Source: Burkholderia cenocepacia
GTDB lineage: Bacteria > Pseudomonadota > Gammaproteobacteria > Burkholderiales > Burkholderiaceae
Length of the DNA: 64,000 nt
Direction: 5' to 3'
Assembly (NCBI RefSeq): GCF_900446215.1
Contig: NZ_UAQZ01000006.1
Coordinates: 35,788-99,787 of the forward strand
A program made the position numbers and the translations under genes. This document shows, in pieces, positions 1-11,875 of this stretch (position 1 is its first letter; every line of letters starts with the position of its first letter). The notes under the pieces were generated by a model. That model was not told the origin of the DNA and ran no database searches. It was given only the letters and a program-made list of their open reading frames with translations.

Positions 1-1
1 C

Positions 2-691
2 GTGTTCCTTTACGGCTTTGGTCCGGTCCTCTGGGCCGGCACCGTGCAGACCATCGAGCTGTCGGTGCTGTCGCTCGCCACTGCGGTGGCGCTGGGGCTG
101 ATCGGCGCGGTGGCGAAGCTGTCGCACAACCGGGTACTGCGAGCGATCGCGACCGGTTATACGACGCTGATCCGCTCGGTGCCCGATCTTGTGCTGATGC
201 TGCTGCTGTTCTACAGCATCCAGATCTGGCTGAACCAGTTCACCGACCTCGTCGGCTGGAACCAGATCGACATCGATCCGTTCGTGGCGGGCGTGCTGAC
301 GCTCGGCTTCATCTACGGCGCGTACTTCACCGAGACGTTTCGCGGCGCGTTCCTGTCGGTGCCGCGCGGCCAGCTCGAAGCCGGCGCGGCTTACGGGATG
401 AGCGGCGCGCGCGTGTTCGCGCGGATCATGTTTCCGCAGATGATGCGCTTCGCGCTGCCGGGCATCGGCAACAACTGGCAGGTGCTCGTGAAGGCCACCG
501 CGCTGGTGTCGATCATCGGCCTCGCGGACGTCGTGAAGGCCGCGCAGGACGCCGGCAAGAGCACGTTCAACATGTTCTTCTTCATCCTCGTCGCGGCGCT
601 GATCTATCTTGCGATCACGACCGTCTCCAACCTCGTGCTGATCCAGCTCGAGAAGCGTTATTCCATGGGCGTGCGGCACGCAGAACTATGA
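2..691 (+). CDS. hisQ: Arginine/ornithine ABC transporter permease, HisQ type
   Basis: This is one of two inner-membrane permeases of a polar amino-acid ABC importer (HisQ/AotQ family). The 229 residues read end to end like enterobacterial HisQ. There is an N-terminal [11 protein letters not shown] stretch, several hydrophobic segments, and near residues 123-150 the EAA loop ([11 protein letters not shown]) that docks on the ATPase. The GTG at position 2 would give a full-length protein, but the window begins here, so a start further upstream cannot be excluded. The stop overlaps the next permease start by 4 nt (ATGA), indicating translational coupling. The ast genes nearby point to arginine or ornithine as substrate rather than histidine. 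That substrate is inferred, not read from the sequence. Confidence 0.9.
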   Translation: MFLYGFGPVLWAGTVQTIELSVLSLATAVALGLIGAVAKLSHNRVLRAIATGYTTLIRSVPDLVLMLLLFYSIQIWLNQFTDLVGWNQIDIDPFVAGVLTLGFIYGAYFTETFRGAFLSVPRGQLEAGAAYGMSGARVFARIMFPQMMRFALPGIGNNWQVLVKATALVSIIGLADVVKAAQDAGKSTFNMFFFILVAALIYLAITTVSNLVLIQLEKRYSMGVRHAEL

Positions 692-1401
692 TCGAGATCC
701 TCCAGGAATTCGGCAAGGCGTTCCTTTTCTGGGACGGCCAGCGCCTCTCCGGCCTCGCGGTGACGCTGTGGCTGCTCGTCGCGTCGATTTCGCTCGGCTT
801 CGTGTGCGCGGTGCCGCTCGCGGTCGCGCGCGTATCGAAGAACAAGTGGGTGTCGATGCCCGTGCGCTTCTACACGTACGTGTTCCGCGGCACGCCGCTC
901 TACGTGCAGTTGCTGCTGATGTACACGGGCATGTACAGCCTCGAGTTCGTGCGCTCGCACTCGCTGCTCGACGCGTTTTTCCGCAGCGGTTTCAACTGCG
1001 CGATCCTCGCGTTCGCGCTGAACACCTGCGCGTACACCACCGAGATCTTCGCCGGGGCGATCCGCGCGATTCCGCACGGCGAGGTCGAGGCGGCGCGCGC
1101 GTACGGAATGTCGCCGTTCACGATGTACCGCCGCGTGATCCTGCCGTCGGCGCTGCGCCGCGCGCTGCCGCTGTACAGCAACGAGGTGATCCTGATGCTG
1201 CACGCGACCACCGTCGCGTTCACGGCGACCGTGCCGGACATCCTGAAGGTCGCGCGCGACGCCAATTCCGCGACCTACATGGCGTTCCAGTCGTTCGGAA
1301 TCGCCGCGCTGATCTATCTTGCGGTATCGTTCGCACTCGTCGCGGCGTTTCGCCGCGCGGAGCGCCACTGGCTCGCGTATCTCGCGGCCGCCCGTCATTG
1401 A
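688..1401 (+). CDS. hisM: Arginine/ornithine ABC transporter permease, HisM type
   Basis: Second permease subunit of the polar amino-acid importer, 237 residues, which would pair with the HisQ-type subunit in the inner membrane. The EAA loop is clear ([20 protein letters not shown], about residues 131-150), followed by the expected [11 protein letters not shown]. Length matches HisM/AotM. The ATG lies inside the end of the preceding gene (4-nt overlap). The stop TGA at 1399-1401 is followed after 20 nt by the TTG start of the ATPase gene, so the three genes form one transcription unit. No substrate-binding protein gene sits beside them on this side. The likely partner is encoded at 11876-12670, beyond the ast operon. 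Confidence 0.93.
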   Translation: MIEILQEFGKAFLFWDGQRLSGLAVTLWLLVASISLGFVCAVPLAVARVSKNKWVSMPVRFYTYVFRGTPLYVQLLLMYTGMYSLEFVRSHSLLDAFFRSGFNCAILAFALNTCAYTTEIFAGAIRAIPHGEVEAARAYGMSPFTMYRRVILPSALRRALPLYSNEVILMLHATTVAFTATVPDILKVARDANSATYMAFQSFGIAALIYLAVSFALVAAFRRAERHWLAYLAAARH

Positions 1402-1421
1402 ATTACTTCGAGGAGAGCCAG

Positions 1422-2222
1422 TTGGCCGAGATCACTCAAACGAGCGCGTCCGCTTCCGTCAAGCTTGCCGCGGTCGATATCCACAAGCGCTATGGCGACA
1501 ACGAGGTGCTCAAGGGCGTGTCGCTGAATGCGAAGGCCGGTGACGTCATCAGCATCATCGGCGCGAGCGGCTCGGGCAAGAGTACGTTCCTGCGCTGCAT
1601 CAATTTTCTCGAGCGGCCGAATGCGGGGCAGATCGTCGTCGACGGCGAGGCCGTGCGTACCAAGACCGACCGCGCCGGTGCGCTCGAGGTCGCCGATCAC
1701 AAGCAGTTGCAGCGCATCCGCACGAAGCTCGCGATGGTGTTCCAGCACTTCAACCTGTGGGCGCACATGAACGTGCTCGAGAACGTGATGGAGGCGCCCG
1801 TGCACGTGCTCGGCATTTCGAAGAAGGAAGCCGAGGAGCGTGCGCGCGAGTACCTGGAGAAGGTCGGCCTGCCGCCGCGCGTCGAGAAGCAGTATCCGTC
1901 GCATCTGTCGGGCGGCCAGCAGCAGCGCGTGGCGATCGCGCGGGCGCTCGCGATGCATCCGGACGTGATGCTGTTCGACGAACCGACGTCCGCGCTCGAT
2001 CCGGAGCTCGTCGGCGAAGTGCTGAAGGTCATGCAGAAGCTGGCCGAGGAAGGGCGCACGATGATCGTCGTCACGCATGAGATGGGTTTCGCGCGCAACG
2101 TGTCGAACCACGTGATGTTCCTGCATCAGGGGCGGACCGAGGAAGAGGGCGATCCGAAGGAAGTGCTGGTGCGGCCGCAGAGCGAGCGGCTCAAGCAATT
2201 CCTGTCGGGCAGTCTCAAGTAA
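1422..2222 (+). CDS. hisP: Arginine/ornithine ABC transporter ATP-binding protein, HisP type
   Basis: ATPase of the importer, 266 residues. Walker A is GASGSGKST (about residues 48-56), the signature is LSGGQQQR near residue 162, and Walker B is [14 protein letters not shown] just after. A Q-loop and the switch histidine (VVTHEMGF) are also present. I chose the TTG at 1422 because an AGGAGAG Shine-Dalgarno (1411-1417) sits 4-5 nt upstream. It gives [10 protein letters not shown], and the Walker A spacing then matches the family. The same frame stays open far upstream over hisM, but that extension has no family similarity. The in-frame TTG at 1398 is a weaker alternative. Use of TTG may lower the ATPase yield relative to the permeases (inference). 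Confidence 0.93.
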   Translation: MAEITQTSASASVKLAAVDIHKRYGDNEVLKGVSLNAKAGDVISIIGASGSGKSTFLRCINFLERPNAGQIVVDGEAVRTKTDRAGALEVADHKQLQRIRTKLAMVFQHFNLWAHMNVLENVMEAPVHVLGISKKEAEERAREYLEKVGLPPRVEKQYPSHLSGGQQQRVAIARALAMHPDVMLFDEPTSALDPELVGEVLKVMQKLAEEGRTMIVVTHEMGFARNVSNHVMFLHQGRTEEEGDPKEVLVRPQSERLKQFLSGSLK

Positions 2223-2244
2223 CGCGACAGGGCAGGTTTCAGCC

Positions 2245-3285
2245 GTGGTACCGGTGTCTCGTCCCGCAGGCGCCACCCGCACGACGCAGGTGGCGATCGT
2301 TGCATTGCCGCCCGTGTCGATGTCGGGCGTGGGGCCGATCGTCGATGCGCTGAATCTCGCGAACGAGATCGACGGGCGGCTTCTGTACCGCTGGCAGGTG
2401 TGTTCGTGGGACGGGCGGCCGGTGCCGCTCGCGGGTGGTGCGCAGTGGCATGCCGATGCGGCGTTCAACGACGCGATCGCGTGCGACTGGTTGATCGTCG
2501 TGTCCGAGCGGTTTCAGCAGTTCGCCGATTACCGGCTGTTTCTCGCGAGTCTCGCGCGGGTCGGGCAGCGCACGCCGGTCGTGACCGGCATTCATCACGG
2601 CGTGTGGTGGCTCGCGATGGCGGGGCAGCTTTCCGGGTATCGCGTGAGCGTGAACTGGGAGACGTATCAGCAGTTCGCCGAGCAGTTCGAGCGGTCGATC
2701 GTCACGCAGCAGATCTTCGAGATCGATCGCGATCGGGCGACCTGCGCCGGCGGGCAGGCGACCGTCGATTTCATGCTGGCCATGATTGGCCGGGAACATG
2801 GGGCGGATCTCGCGGAGCGGATTGCCGATGCGCTCGGGGTCGGCACGCTGCGCAGCGGCGAGGAGCGGCAGCGGATTCCCTTTGTTACTGCTCCGGGGGA
2901 GCGGCATCCTCGGTTGAATGACGCGTTGCTTTTGATGGAAGCCAATGTCGAGGATCCGCTTACTACCGATGAGATCGCCGGGTTGGTCGGCGTGTCGCGG
3001 CGGCAGTTGGAGCGGCTCTTTCGACAGTATCTCGGGGCGATGCCCTCCAAGTATTACCTCAATCTTCGGTTGCTCAAGGCAAGGACCCAGTTGCAGAGGA
3101 CCAGCAAGTCAGTGGTTCAGGTTAGTCTTGCTTGCGGGTTTTCTTCTGCTGCGCATTTTTCTAATGCTTATCGGGAGAGGTTTGGGGTTACGCCTCGGGA
3201 GGATCGGCGAGCCTGGCTCGAGAAGCAGACGGGCGGGGGCAGTGAACCTCGTGGGGGGGCGCTCGTCGAGCGCGGGAAAGATTGA
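2245..3285 (+). CDS. argR: AraC-family regulator with DJ-1/PfpI-like domain (ArgR-like)
   Basis: A 346-residue transcription factor of the GlxA/ArgR type. The N-terminal 190 residues form a class I glutamine amidotransferase-like (DJ-1/PfpI) domain, and the C-terminal third (about 225-325) is a double helix-turn-helix AraC domain (LVGVSRRQLERLFRQYLG, then SLACGFSSAAHFSNAYRERFGV). In Pseudomonas aeruginosa the homologous AraC-type ArgR activates aot transport and aru/ast catabolic genes. The same placement here, between the transporter ATPase and the ast genes, suggests the same job. GTG at 2245 is taken as start; GTG at 2254 is an alternative. From about 2,870 onward codon choice shifts to G/T-ending codons (TTG, GTT, TCT, GGG), unlike the neighbouring genes. 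The gene lies just before the giant inverted repeat. Confidence 0.85.
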   Translation: MVPVSRPAGATRTTQVAIVALPPVSMSGVGPIVDALNLANEIDGRLLYRWQVCSWDGRPVPLAGGAQWHADAAFNDAIACDWLIVVSERFQQFADYRLFLASLARVGQRTPVVTGIHHGVWWLAMAGQLSGYRVSVNWETYQQFAEQFERSIVTQQIFEIDRDRATCAGGQATVDFMLAMIGREHGADLAERIADALGVGTLRSGEERQRIPFVTAPGERHPRLNDALLLMEANVEDPLTTDEIAGLVGVSRRQLERLFRQYLGAMPSKYYLNLRLLKARTQLQRTSKSVVQVSLACGFSSAAHFSNAYRERFGVTPREDRRAWLEKQTGGGSEPRGGALVERGKD

Positions 3286-3325
3286 GGTTCGGTTTTGGGT
3301 TTCGTTGGTGGTGTGCTCACGGTTG

Positions 3326-3594
3326 GCGTGAAGCACCTGTGATCGTGTCGGTCTATTAGCGTCGCCCCTGCGCGGGGCAGCGGTCACTTTTCTTTGTCTT
3401 GCCAAAGAAAAGTAACCAAAAGAAAGGCGCTCGATAACGCATGACTTCCCGGTGCCACGGCCATCAGAGTGGATCGCACAAAAGTGTCCGCGCCAGTCAG
3501 GACACCGGAGTGGTTCGAGCAATGGTTCTGACACCACTGCCTGCCCCACGGAGCGGTATACCATCCGCTAGCTCCATCCTCGCTACGCTCGGCT
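3326..3594 (+). repeat. Left arm of giant intergenic inverted repeat
   Basis: Positions 3326-3542 are exactly complementary to 3879-4095 (217 bp with no mismatch by eye). Pairing continues with scattered mismatches to about 3594/3827. The arm itself contains a nested hairpin, ACTTTTCTTTG/CAAAGAAAAGT around the loop TCTTGC (about 3387-3414). Blocks like this one (the CTTTTCTTTG...CAAAGAAAAG hairpin and the AGAAAGGCGCTCGATAACGC segment) recur between genes in Burkholderia genomes. That recurrence is from memory and not checked here. No convincing gene lies between 3286 and 4284. Confidence 0.93.
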
Positions 3595-3826
3595 GCAAGG
3601 TACTTCAGGGGAGGTCATGCGATTGCGTTCTGCACAAACCGCAGACTGCCAGGCACTTTTTCTGCTCTCGCATTTGTGTAATTCGATCGTTTGACGAGCG
3701 GTGTTTTCGCGACAGCGATGTTGTTTGCCCCCCTATTTTTCTTGCGAGTGGCGAATTTCCTGCGTATCGAGAGTTGGTTCCCTGTGAGGGGGCTGGTGGT
3801 AGCGATTGGGTGGGGATGGACCTGTC
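3595..3826. other. Spacer between the inverted-repeat arms; no convincing gene
   Basis: About 230 bp between the two arms. Base composition is visibly less GC-rich than the surrounding genes (runs such as TTTTTCTGCTCTCGC and CCCCCCTATTTTTCTTGC). Reading frames cross it on both strands because each starts at the same ATG in its own arm copy. The two predicted proteins are identical at the N-terminus only because the arms are copies. Neither shows a recognisable domain. I see no transposase remnant, integrase site or RNA gene. Confidence 0.6.
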
Positions 3827-4095
3827 GGCCGAGCGAAGCGAGGACGGAGCTAGCGGGCGGTATACCGCTCCGTGGGGTAGGCAGTGGTGTCAGAACCATT
3901 GCTCGAACCACTCCGGTGTCCTGACTGGCGCGGACACTTTTGTGCGATCCACTCTGATGGCCGTGGCACCGGGAAGTCATGCGTTATCGAGCGCCTTTCT
4001 TTTGGTTACTTTTCTTTGGCAAGACAAAGAAAAGTGACCGCTGCCCCGCGCAGGGGCGACGCTAATAGACCGACACGATCACAGGTGCTTCACGC
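3827..4095 (-). repeat. Right arm of giant intergenic inverted repeat
   Basis: Reverse-complement copy of 3326-3594. The outer 217 bp (3879-4095) are identical to the left arm. The inner ~50 bp carry several substitutions (first mismatch at 3878 against 3543). The outer edges stop abruptly at GCGTGAAGCACC/GGTGCTTCACGC, so the repeat has defined ends. It lies 190 bp upstream of astC, and any transcript from argR into astC would have to pass through the hairpin. Confidence 0.93.
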
Positions 4096-4200
4096 GACCG
4101 GAAGCCGACCACAGAAAAGCCGGAAAAAGCCCCAAAATACCGACACGGCGTAGCCGCCCCCCGGCCCTAAAGGGCAAAACCAAAACCTTCCGATAGAACC

Positions 4201-4240
4201 CGTCGCAATTCCGCAAGACGCTTGCGTCACCCTTACCTAA
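4201..4240 (+). promoter_or_regulatory. Candidate ArgR operator (two direct half-sites) upstream of astC
   Basis: Two direct elements fit the pattern TGTCGC-N8-AA described for Pseudomonas AraC-type ArgR. One is CGTCGC-N8-AA at 4201-4216, the other CGTCAC-N8-AA at 4225-4240, starting 24 bp apart. They lie 45-84 bp upstream of the astC ATG, a reasonable place for an activator. The consensus is recalled from the literature. Each site deviates in its first base and the second also at position 5, so this is a candidate only. Confidence 0.4.
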
Positions 4241-4284
4241 ACTTGATCCTGTTGAACCCTCTTACGAAACCGAAAGGAACGACC

Positions 4285-5517
4285 ATGACGACCTCGACCG
4301 TGACCCGCCAGACATTCGACGAAGTGATGGTGCCGGTATTTTCCCCCGCCCCGTTCGTGCCGGATCGCGCAGAGGGCTCCCGCGTGTGGGATACGGCCGG
4401 CCGCGAGTACATCGATTTCGCGTGCGGCATCGCGGTGACGTCGCTCGGCCACGGCCACCCGGAACTGCTGAAGGTGCTGGACGAACAAGGCCGCAAGCTC
4501 TGGCACATCGGCAACGGCTACACGAACGAACCGGTGCTGCGCCTCGCGAAGCGCCTCGAATCGCTGACCTTCGCCGACCGCGCATTCTTCGCGAACTCGG
4601 GCGCTGAAGCAAATGAAGCCGCACTGAAGCTCGCACGCCGCGTCGCGTTCGACCGCCACGGCGCCGACAAATATGAAATCGTGTCGTTCGTCCAGTCGTT
4701 CCACGGCCGCACGTTCTTCACGGTCAGCGTCGGCGGCCAGCCGAAATACTCGGAAGGCTTCGGCCCGGTGCCGCAAGGCATCAAGCACCTGCCGTTCAAC
4801 GACATCGAAGCCGCGAAGGCCGCGATCGGCCCGAAAACCTGCGCGGTGATCGTCGAACCAGTGCAAGGCGAGGGCGGCGTGATCCCCGCCGATCCGGCGT
4901 TCCTGAAAGCGCTGCGCGAAGCGTGCGATGCCAACGACGCACTGCTGATCTTCGACGAAGTGCAAACGGGCGTCGGCCGCACGGGCCAGTTCTACGCGTA
5001 CATGGACACGGGCGTCACGCCGGACATCCTGACGACCGCCAAGGCGCTCGGCAACGGCTTCCCGATCGGCGCGATGCTGACGACGAACGAACTGGCCGCG
5101 CACTTCAAGGTCGGCGTGCACGGCACGACGTACGGCGGCAACCCGCTCGCATCGGCGATCGCGGACAAGGTCGTCGAACTGATCGGCGACCCGGCACTGC
5201 TCGAAGGCGTGCGCGAACGCAGCGTGCGCCTGAAGGGCGCGCTGGAACGCATCAACGCACGCTTCGGCATCTTCAAGGACGTGCGCGGCAAGGGCCTGCT
5301 GGTCGGCGCGGAACTCACCGCCGCCTTCGACGGCCGCGCGAAGGACTTCGTCACCGCCGCCGCGGAGAACGGGCTGATCATGCTGATCGCCGGCCCGAAC
5401 GTGCTGCGCTTCGTCCCGTCGCTGGTGATTCCGTTCGACCTGCTCGACGAAGGCGTGAAGCGCTTCGAGAAGGCAGTCGAGCAGGTGCTCGCGGCCCAGG
5501 AAGCCACCGCGCGCTGA
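4285..5517 (+). CDS. astC: Succinylornithine/acetylornithine aminotransferase
   Basis: PLP-dependent class III aminotransferase, 410 residues. In the AST pathway it converts N-succinylornithine plus 2-oxoglutarate to N-succinylglutamate semialdehyde and glutamate. Paralogues of the family act on acetylornithine in biosynthesis. Visible motifs are the PLP-binding [13 protein letters not shown] (from about residue 223) and the Schiff-base lysine in [15 protein letters not shown] (about residue 253). The ATG at 4285 is preceded by AAAGGA (4273-4278). The same frame is open upstream to 4222, but without homology. It is the first gene of the ast operon and is followed 30 nt later by the alpha succinyltransferase. 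Operon position favours the catabolic role. Confidence 0.93.
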   Translation: MTTSTVTRQTFDEVMVPVFSPAPFVPDRAEGSRVWDTAGREYIDFACGIAVTSLGHGHPELLKVLDEQGRKLWHIGNGYTNEPVLRLAKRLESLTFADRAFFANSGAEANEAALKLARRVAFDRHGADKYEIVSFVQSFHGRTFFTVSVGGQPKYSEGFGPVPQGIKHLPFNDIEAAKAAIGPKTCAVIVEPVQGEGGVIPADPAFLKALREACDANDALLIFDEVQTGVGRTGQFYAYMDTGVTPDILTTAKALGNGFPIGAMLTTNELAAHFKVGVHGTTYGGNPLASAIADKVVELIGDPALLEGVRERSVRLKGALERINARFGIFKDVRGKGLLVGAELTAAFDGRAKDFVTAAAENGLIMLIAGPNVLRFVPSLVIPFDLLDEGVKRFEKAVEQVLAAQEATAR

Positions 5518-5547
5518 TCGGCGCGCCCATCGCAGACAGGAACGACG

Positions 5548-6611
5548 ATGCTATTTGTTCGCCCCGGCAAACTCACGGATCTCGATGCGCTCGCGCACAT
5601 GGCGCGCACCGCGCAGCCGGTCCTGCACTCGCTGCCGCACGACCGCGCGGCGCTCGAAGCGCGTGTGGCGCTCTCCGAGGATTCGTTTCGCGCGGACGTC
5701 GATTTCGCCGGCGAGGAGTTCTACCTCTTCGTGCTCGAGGATTCGTCGACCGGCAAGCTGCTCGGCACGGCGAGCATCGTGGCCGCGGCCGGCTACTCGG
5801 AACCGTTCTACGCGTTCCGCAACGACGCGCTGATCCACGCGTCGCGCGAGCTGCACGTGAACCGCAAGATCCACGCGCTCACGATGTCGCACGAGCTGAC
5901 CGGCAAGAGCCGGCTCGCGGGCTTCTACGTCGATCCGTCGCTGCGCGGCGATGCGGCCGCGCACCTGATCTCGCGCGCCCGGATGATGTACATCGCCGCG
6001 AACCGCCGCCGCTTCACGCCGGAAGTGTTCACGCTGCTGCTCGGCGTGAGCGACGGCAACGGCGCATCGCCGTTCTGGGAAGCGGTGGGCCGCAAGTTCT
6101 TCGGCCGTAATTTCACCGACGTCGACATCGCCTCGGGCGGCCGCAGCCGCACGTTCATCGCGGAAGTGATGCCGGCCTATCCGCTCTACGTGCCGCTGCT
6201 GCCCGAAGCCGCGCAGCGCGTGCTCGGCGAGCCGAACGAAACGGCCTTGCTCGCGTACGACATCCATCTCGAGGAAGGCTTCGAGCCAGACCGCTTCGTC
6301 GACATCTTCGACGCGGGCCCGGTGCTGACCGCCCAGGTCGACCGCACCGCGTGCGTGAAGCAGGCGTCGGAGCGCGTCGTGCGCGAGGCCGCGCATCAGC
6401 GGGGCGACGTCGCGTACATGGTGTCGACGGGCAGCGGCGAGTCGTTCCGCTGCGTGCTGGCCGACCTGCCGGGCGACACGGCCGACGCGCGCGGCACCGA
6501 CGCGCCGCTGGCCGGCGACGTGCGCGCGGCGCTCGATGTGAAGGAAGGCGATGTCGTGCGCTGCGTGCCGCTGCACCGCCGCGACGATGAAGATTTGAAG
6601 GGAGACGCAGC

Positions 6612-6615
<4 letters not shown>
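5548..6615 (+). CDS. aruF: Arginine N-succinyltransferase, alpha subunit
   Basis: First of two related arginine succinyltransferase subunits (AstA family, GNAT-like fold), 355 residues. The enzyme transfers succinyl from succinyl-CoA to the alpha-amino group of arginine, the first AST step. The family is recognisable from the N-terminal segment beginning MLFVRPGKLTDLDALAHMA, GFYVDPSLRGDAAAHLISRAR (acetyl-CoA-type binding loop, about residues 130-150), and the C-terminal VDIFDAGPVLTAQVD. The start ATG has an AGGA Shine-Dalgarno (CAGGAACGACG). Enterobacteria have one AstA. A two-subunit arrangement as in Pseudomonas (AruF/AruG) is seen here. The stop overlaps the next start by 4 nt. Confidence 0.92.
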
Positions 6616-9114
<2,499 letters not shown>

Positions 9115-9128
9115 TCGAGGGAACGACG

Positions 9129-10469
9129 ATGAACGCACAAGAAGCCAATTTCGACGGGCTCGTCGGCCCGACCCACAACTACGCCGGGCTGTCGTTCGGC
9201 AACGTGGCGTCGCTGAACAACGAGAAGTCGGCCGCGAACCCGAAGGCCGCCGCGAAGCAGGGCCTGCGCAAGATGAAGCAGCTCGCGGATCTCGGTTTCG
9301 CGCAAGGCGTGCTGCCGCCGCAGGAGCGGCCGTCGCTGCGCCTGTTGCGCGAGCTCGGCTTCTCGGGCAAGGACGCGGACGTGATCGCGAAGGCCGCGAA
9401 GCAGGCGCCCGAACTGCTCGCCGCGGCGAGCTCGGCGTCGGCGATGTGGACCGCGAACGCGGCCACCGTCAGCCCGTCGGCGGACACCAGCGACGGCCGC
9501 GTGCACTTCACGCCGGCGAACCTGTGCAGCAAGCTGCATCGCGCGATCGAGCACGAAGCGACGCGCCGCACGCTGTCGACGCTGTTTGCGGACCCCGCGC
9601 ACTTCGCGGTGCATGAAGCACTGACCGGCACGCCGGCGCTCGGCGACGAAGGCGCGGCGAACCACACGCGCTTCTGCGCCGAATACGGCAAGCCGGGCAT
9701 CGAATTCTTCGTGTACGGCCGCGCCGAATACCGTCGCGGCCCCGAGCCGAAGCGTTTCCCGGCCCGCCAGACCTTCGAGGCGAGCCGCGCGGTCGCGCAT
9801 CGCCACGGGCTCGCGGAGGAAGCGACGGTGTACGCACAGCAGGACCCGGACGTGATCGACGCGGGCGTGTTCCACAACGACGTGATCTCGGTCGGCAACC
9901 GCGACACGCTGTTCACCCACGAACGCGCGTTCGTCAACAAGCAGGCGATCTACGACACGCTGACCGCCGCGCTCGACGCACGCGGTGCGCGCCTGAACGT
10001 GATCGAAGTGCCGGATGCGGCGGTGAGCGTGAACGACGCGGTGACGTCGTACCTGTTCAACAGCCAGCTGCTGTCGCGCGCGGACGGCTCGCAGGTACTC
10101 GTCGTGCCGCAGGAGTGCCGCGAGAACGCGAACGTCGCCGCCTATCTCGACCAGCTTGCCGCCGGCAACGGCCCGATTCACGACGTGCTCGTGTTCGACC
10201 TGCGCGAAAGCATGAAGAACGGCGGCGGCCCGGCGTGCCTGCGCCTGCGCGTCGTGCTGAACGAAGCGGAGCGCGCGGCCGTCACGTCGAACGTGTGGAT
10301 CAACGACACGCTGTTCGCGTCGCTCGACGCGTGGATCGACAAGCACTATCGCGATCGCCTCGCACCGGAAGACCTCGCCGATCCGGCGCTGCTCGACGAA
10401 TCGCGCACGGCGCTCGACGAGCTCACGCAGATCCTGCGCGTCGGTTCGCTGTATGACTTCCAGCGCTGA
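9129..10469 (+). CDS. astB: N-succinylarginine dihydrolase
   Basis: Cytosolic guanidino-modifying enzyme of 446 residues that hydrolyses N-succinylarginine to N-succinylornithine, CO2 and two ammonia. The N-terminus ([19 protein letters not shown]) and the catalytic-cysteine segment [12 protein letters not shown] (Cys about residue 369) match AstB. The ATG at 9129 has GAGGGAACGACG upstream. The frame is open earlier but lacks homology, so this start is preferred. The 3' end overlaps the astE frame. By pathway order this is the second reaction, releasing nitrogen from the arginine side chain. Confidence 0.95.
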   Translation: MNAQEANFDGLVGPTHNYAGLSFGNVASLNNEKSAANPKAAAKQGLRKMKQLADLGFAQGVLPPQERPSLRLLRELGFSGKDADVIAKAAKQAPELLAAASSASAMWTANAATVSPSADTSDGRVHFTPANLCSKLHRAIEHEATRRTLSTLFADPAHFAVHEALTGTPALGDEGAANHTRFCAEYGKPGIEFFVYGRAEYRRGPEPKRFPARQTFEASRAVAHRHGLAEEATVYAQQDPDVIDAGVFHNDVISVGNRDTLFTHERAFVNKQAIYDTLTAALDARGARLNVIEVPDAAVSVNDAVTSYLFNSQLLSRADGSQVLVVPQECRENANVAAYLDQLAAGNGPIHDVLVFDLRESMKNGGGPACLRLRVVLNEAERAAVTSNVWINDTLFASLDAWIDKHYRDRLAPEDLADPALLDESRTALDELTQILRVGSLYDFQR

Positions 10470-11520
10470 GGCACGGATGCCGGCCGCCGCGCTGCTCGAC
10501 GACTTTCTCGCGTTCACGCTGGCCGGTGACGCGCCGGCCGAACAGGACGGCGCCTGCGCGGGCGGCGCGGTGCGCTGGCAATGGCTCGGCGACGGGCTGC
10601 TCGCGTTCGAACCGGCGGCGGCCGACGCCGCGGCGCGCGCGAGCGTGCTCGTGTCGGCCGGCGTGCATGGCGACGAGACGGCGCCGATCGAACTGCTGTC
10701 GATGCTGGTGCGCGATCTCGCCGCGGGTGCGCTGCCGCTCGCATGCCGGCTGCTCGTCGTGCTCGGCAACGTGCCGGCGATGCGCGCGGGCGAACGCTAT
10801 CTCGACGACGACCTGAACCGCCTGTTCAGCGGCCGTCACGCGCAGGTGCCCGCGAGCCGCGAAGCGCCGCGCGCCGCGCAGCTCGAAGCGGCCGCGGCCG
10901 CGTTCTTCGCGGCGGCGCCGGCGGGCAGCGCACGCTGGCACATCGACATGCATACGGCGATTCGCGCATCGGTGTTCGAGCAGTTCGCGCTGCTGCCGCA
11001 CACGGGCACGCCTCCGACGCGCGCGATGATCGAATGGCTCGGCGATGCACGCATCGCGGCCGTGCTGCTGCACACGGCGAAGGGCAATACGTATTCGCAT
11101 TTCACGGCCGAGCATTGCGGCGCGCTCGCGTGCACGCTGGAACTCGGCAAGGTGCGGCCGTTCGGCCAGAACGACCTGGCGCGCTTCGCGCCGGCCGACC
11201 GCGCGGTGCGCAAGCTCGTGTCGGGTGGGAGGGCGGAAGTCGACGCCGGTGGCGGCCATCCGTCGCTGCCGCGCGTCTTCACGGTGATCGACCAGATCAC
11301 GAAGCAGAGCGACGCGCTCGAGCTGTTCGTCGCGGCCGACGTCGCGAACTTCACCGCGTTCGCGCGCGGAACGGTGCTCGCGCAGGACGGCGACTACCGC
11401 TACACGGTGACGCACGACGAGGAACGGATCGTCTTTCCGAATCCGACCGTGAAGCCGGGCCTGCGCGCGGGCCTGCTCGTGATCGATACGACACGCGAGA
11501 CGATCGCCGCACTCGTCTGA
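10453..11520 (+). CDS. astE: Succinylglutamate desuccinylase
   Basis: Zinc-dependent AstE/aspartoacylase-family hydrolase, 355 residues, performing the last AST step: succinylglutamate to succinate plus glutamate. The zinc-site motif is [15 protein letters not shown] (His and Glu, about residues 72-86), followed by [10 protein letters not shown] (about 157-166). The chosen ATG at 10453 lies inside astB (17-nt overlap). An ATG at 10477, preceded by GAGG, is an alternative that would shorten the protein by eight residues. This is the last gene of the astC-aruF-aruG-astD-astB-astE run, all with tiny gaps or overlaps. Confidence 0.93.
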   Translation: MTSSAEARMPAAALLDDFLAFTLAGDAPAEQDGACAGGAVRWQWLGDGLLAFEPAAADAAARASVLVSAGVHGDETAPIELLSMLVRDLAAGALPLACRLLVVLGNVPAMRAGERYLDDDLNRLFSGRHAQVPASREAPRAAQLEAAAAAFFAAAPAGSARWHIDMHTAIRASVFEQFALLPHTGTPPTRAMIEWLGDARIAAVLLHTAKGNTYSHFTAEHCGALACTLELGKVRPFGQNDLARFAPADRAVRKLVSGGRAEVDAGGGHPSLPRVFTVIDQITKQSDALELFVAADVANFTAFARGTVLAQDGDYRYTVTHDEERIVFPNPTVKPGLRAGLLVIDTTRETIAALV

Positions 11521-11875
11521 TCGACGCGCGATCGGCAGGCCGTGGCGACGCTCGGCTTGCGCATCGCTCCGCGGCCCGTTCATTTTTTTGCGATAACGCC
11601 CGCACGCCGCACGGCCGGCGCACGCGCCACGCTTGCGTATTTGCGACACCGTCTTGCAAGTTCGACGGGGCGCGCGGCGGCCGCCGGGCACGCAGCGCAG
11701 CATCGCGTCGCGCCGCCCGCTTTGCCATATCGGGCCGCGCGGATTGGTACAATCGCGGCCTTGCGGCTGTTGCGCCGCATCACGGCGCGGCAGCCGCATT
11801 GTCGTGGTCATCCGACCCTGCAATGATGCAAGCGCCCGTAGTTCCGGAACATTCGAGTATCGAGGAGAACACCAG
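11521..11875. promoter_or_regulatory. Intergenic region with candidate promoter and ArgR half-site for the binding-protein gene
   Basis: This 355-bp stretch has no gene. On the minus strand, 11633-11648 reads TGTCGC-AAATACGC-AA, an exact fit to the TGTCGC-N8-AA half-site. I could not find an equally good second half-site 24 bp away. A TACAAT -10-like hexamer is at 11748-11753, but its best -35-like TTGCCA sits 20 bp upstream, longer than ideal. The separation from astE suggests the binding-protein gene has its own promoter. Confidence 0.4.

Noticed and set aside
3441..4037. Two open frames (plus and minus strand) starting with the same residues across the inverted repeat
   Set aside because: The identical N-termini are a by-product of the mirrored arms. 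The frames have no domain, atypical codons and cross the repeat boundaries, so I do not call genes.
3326..4095. Giant inverted repeat as a composite transposon or IS remnant
   Set aside because: No transposase frame or remnant is in the spacer, and no target duplication could be recognised outside the arms.
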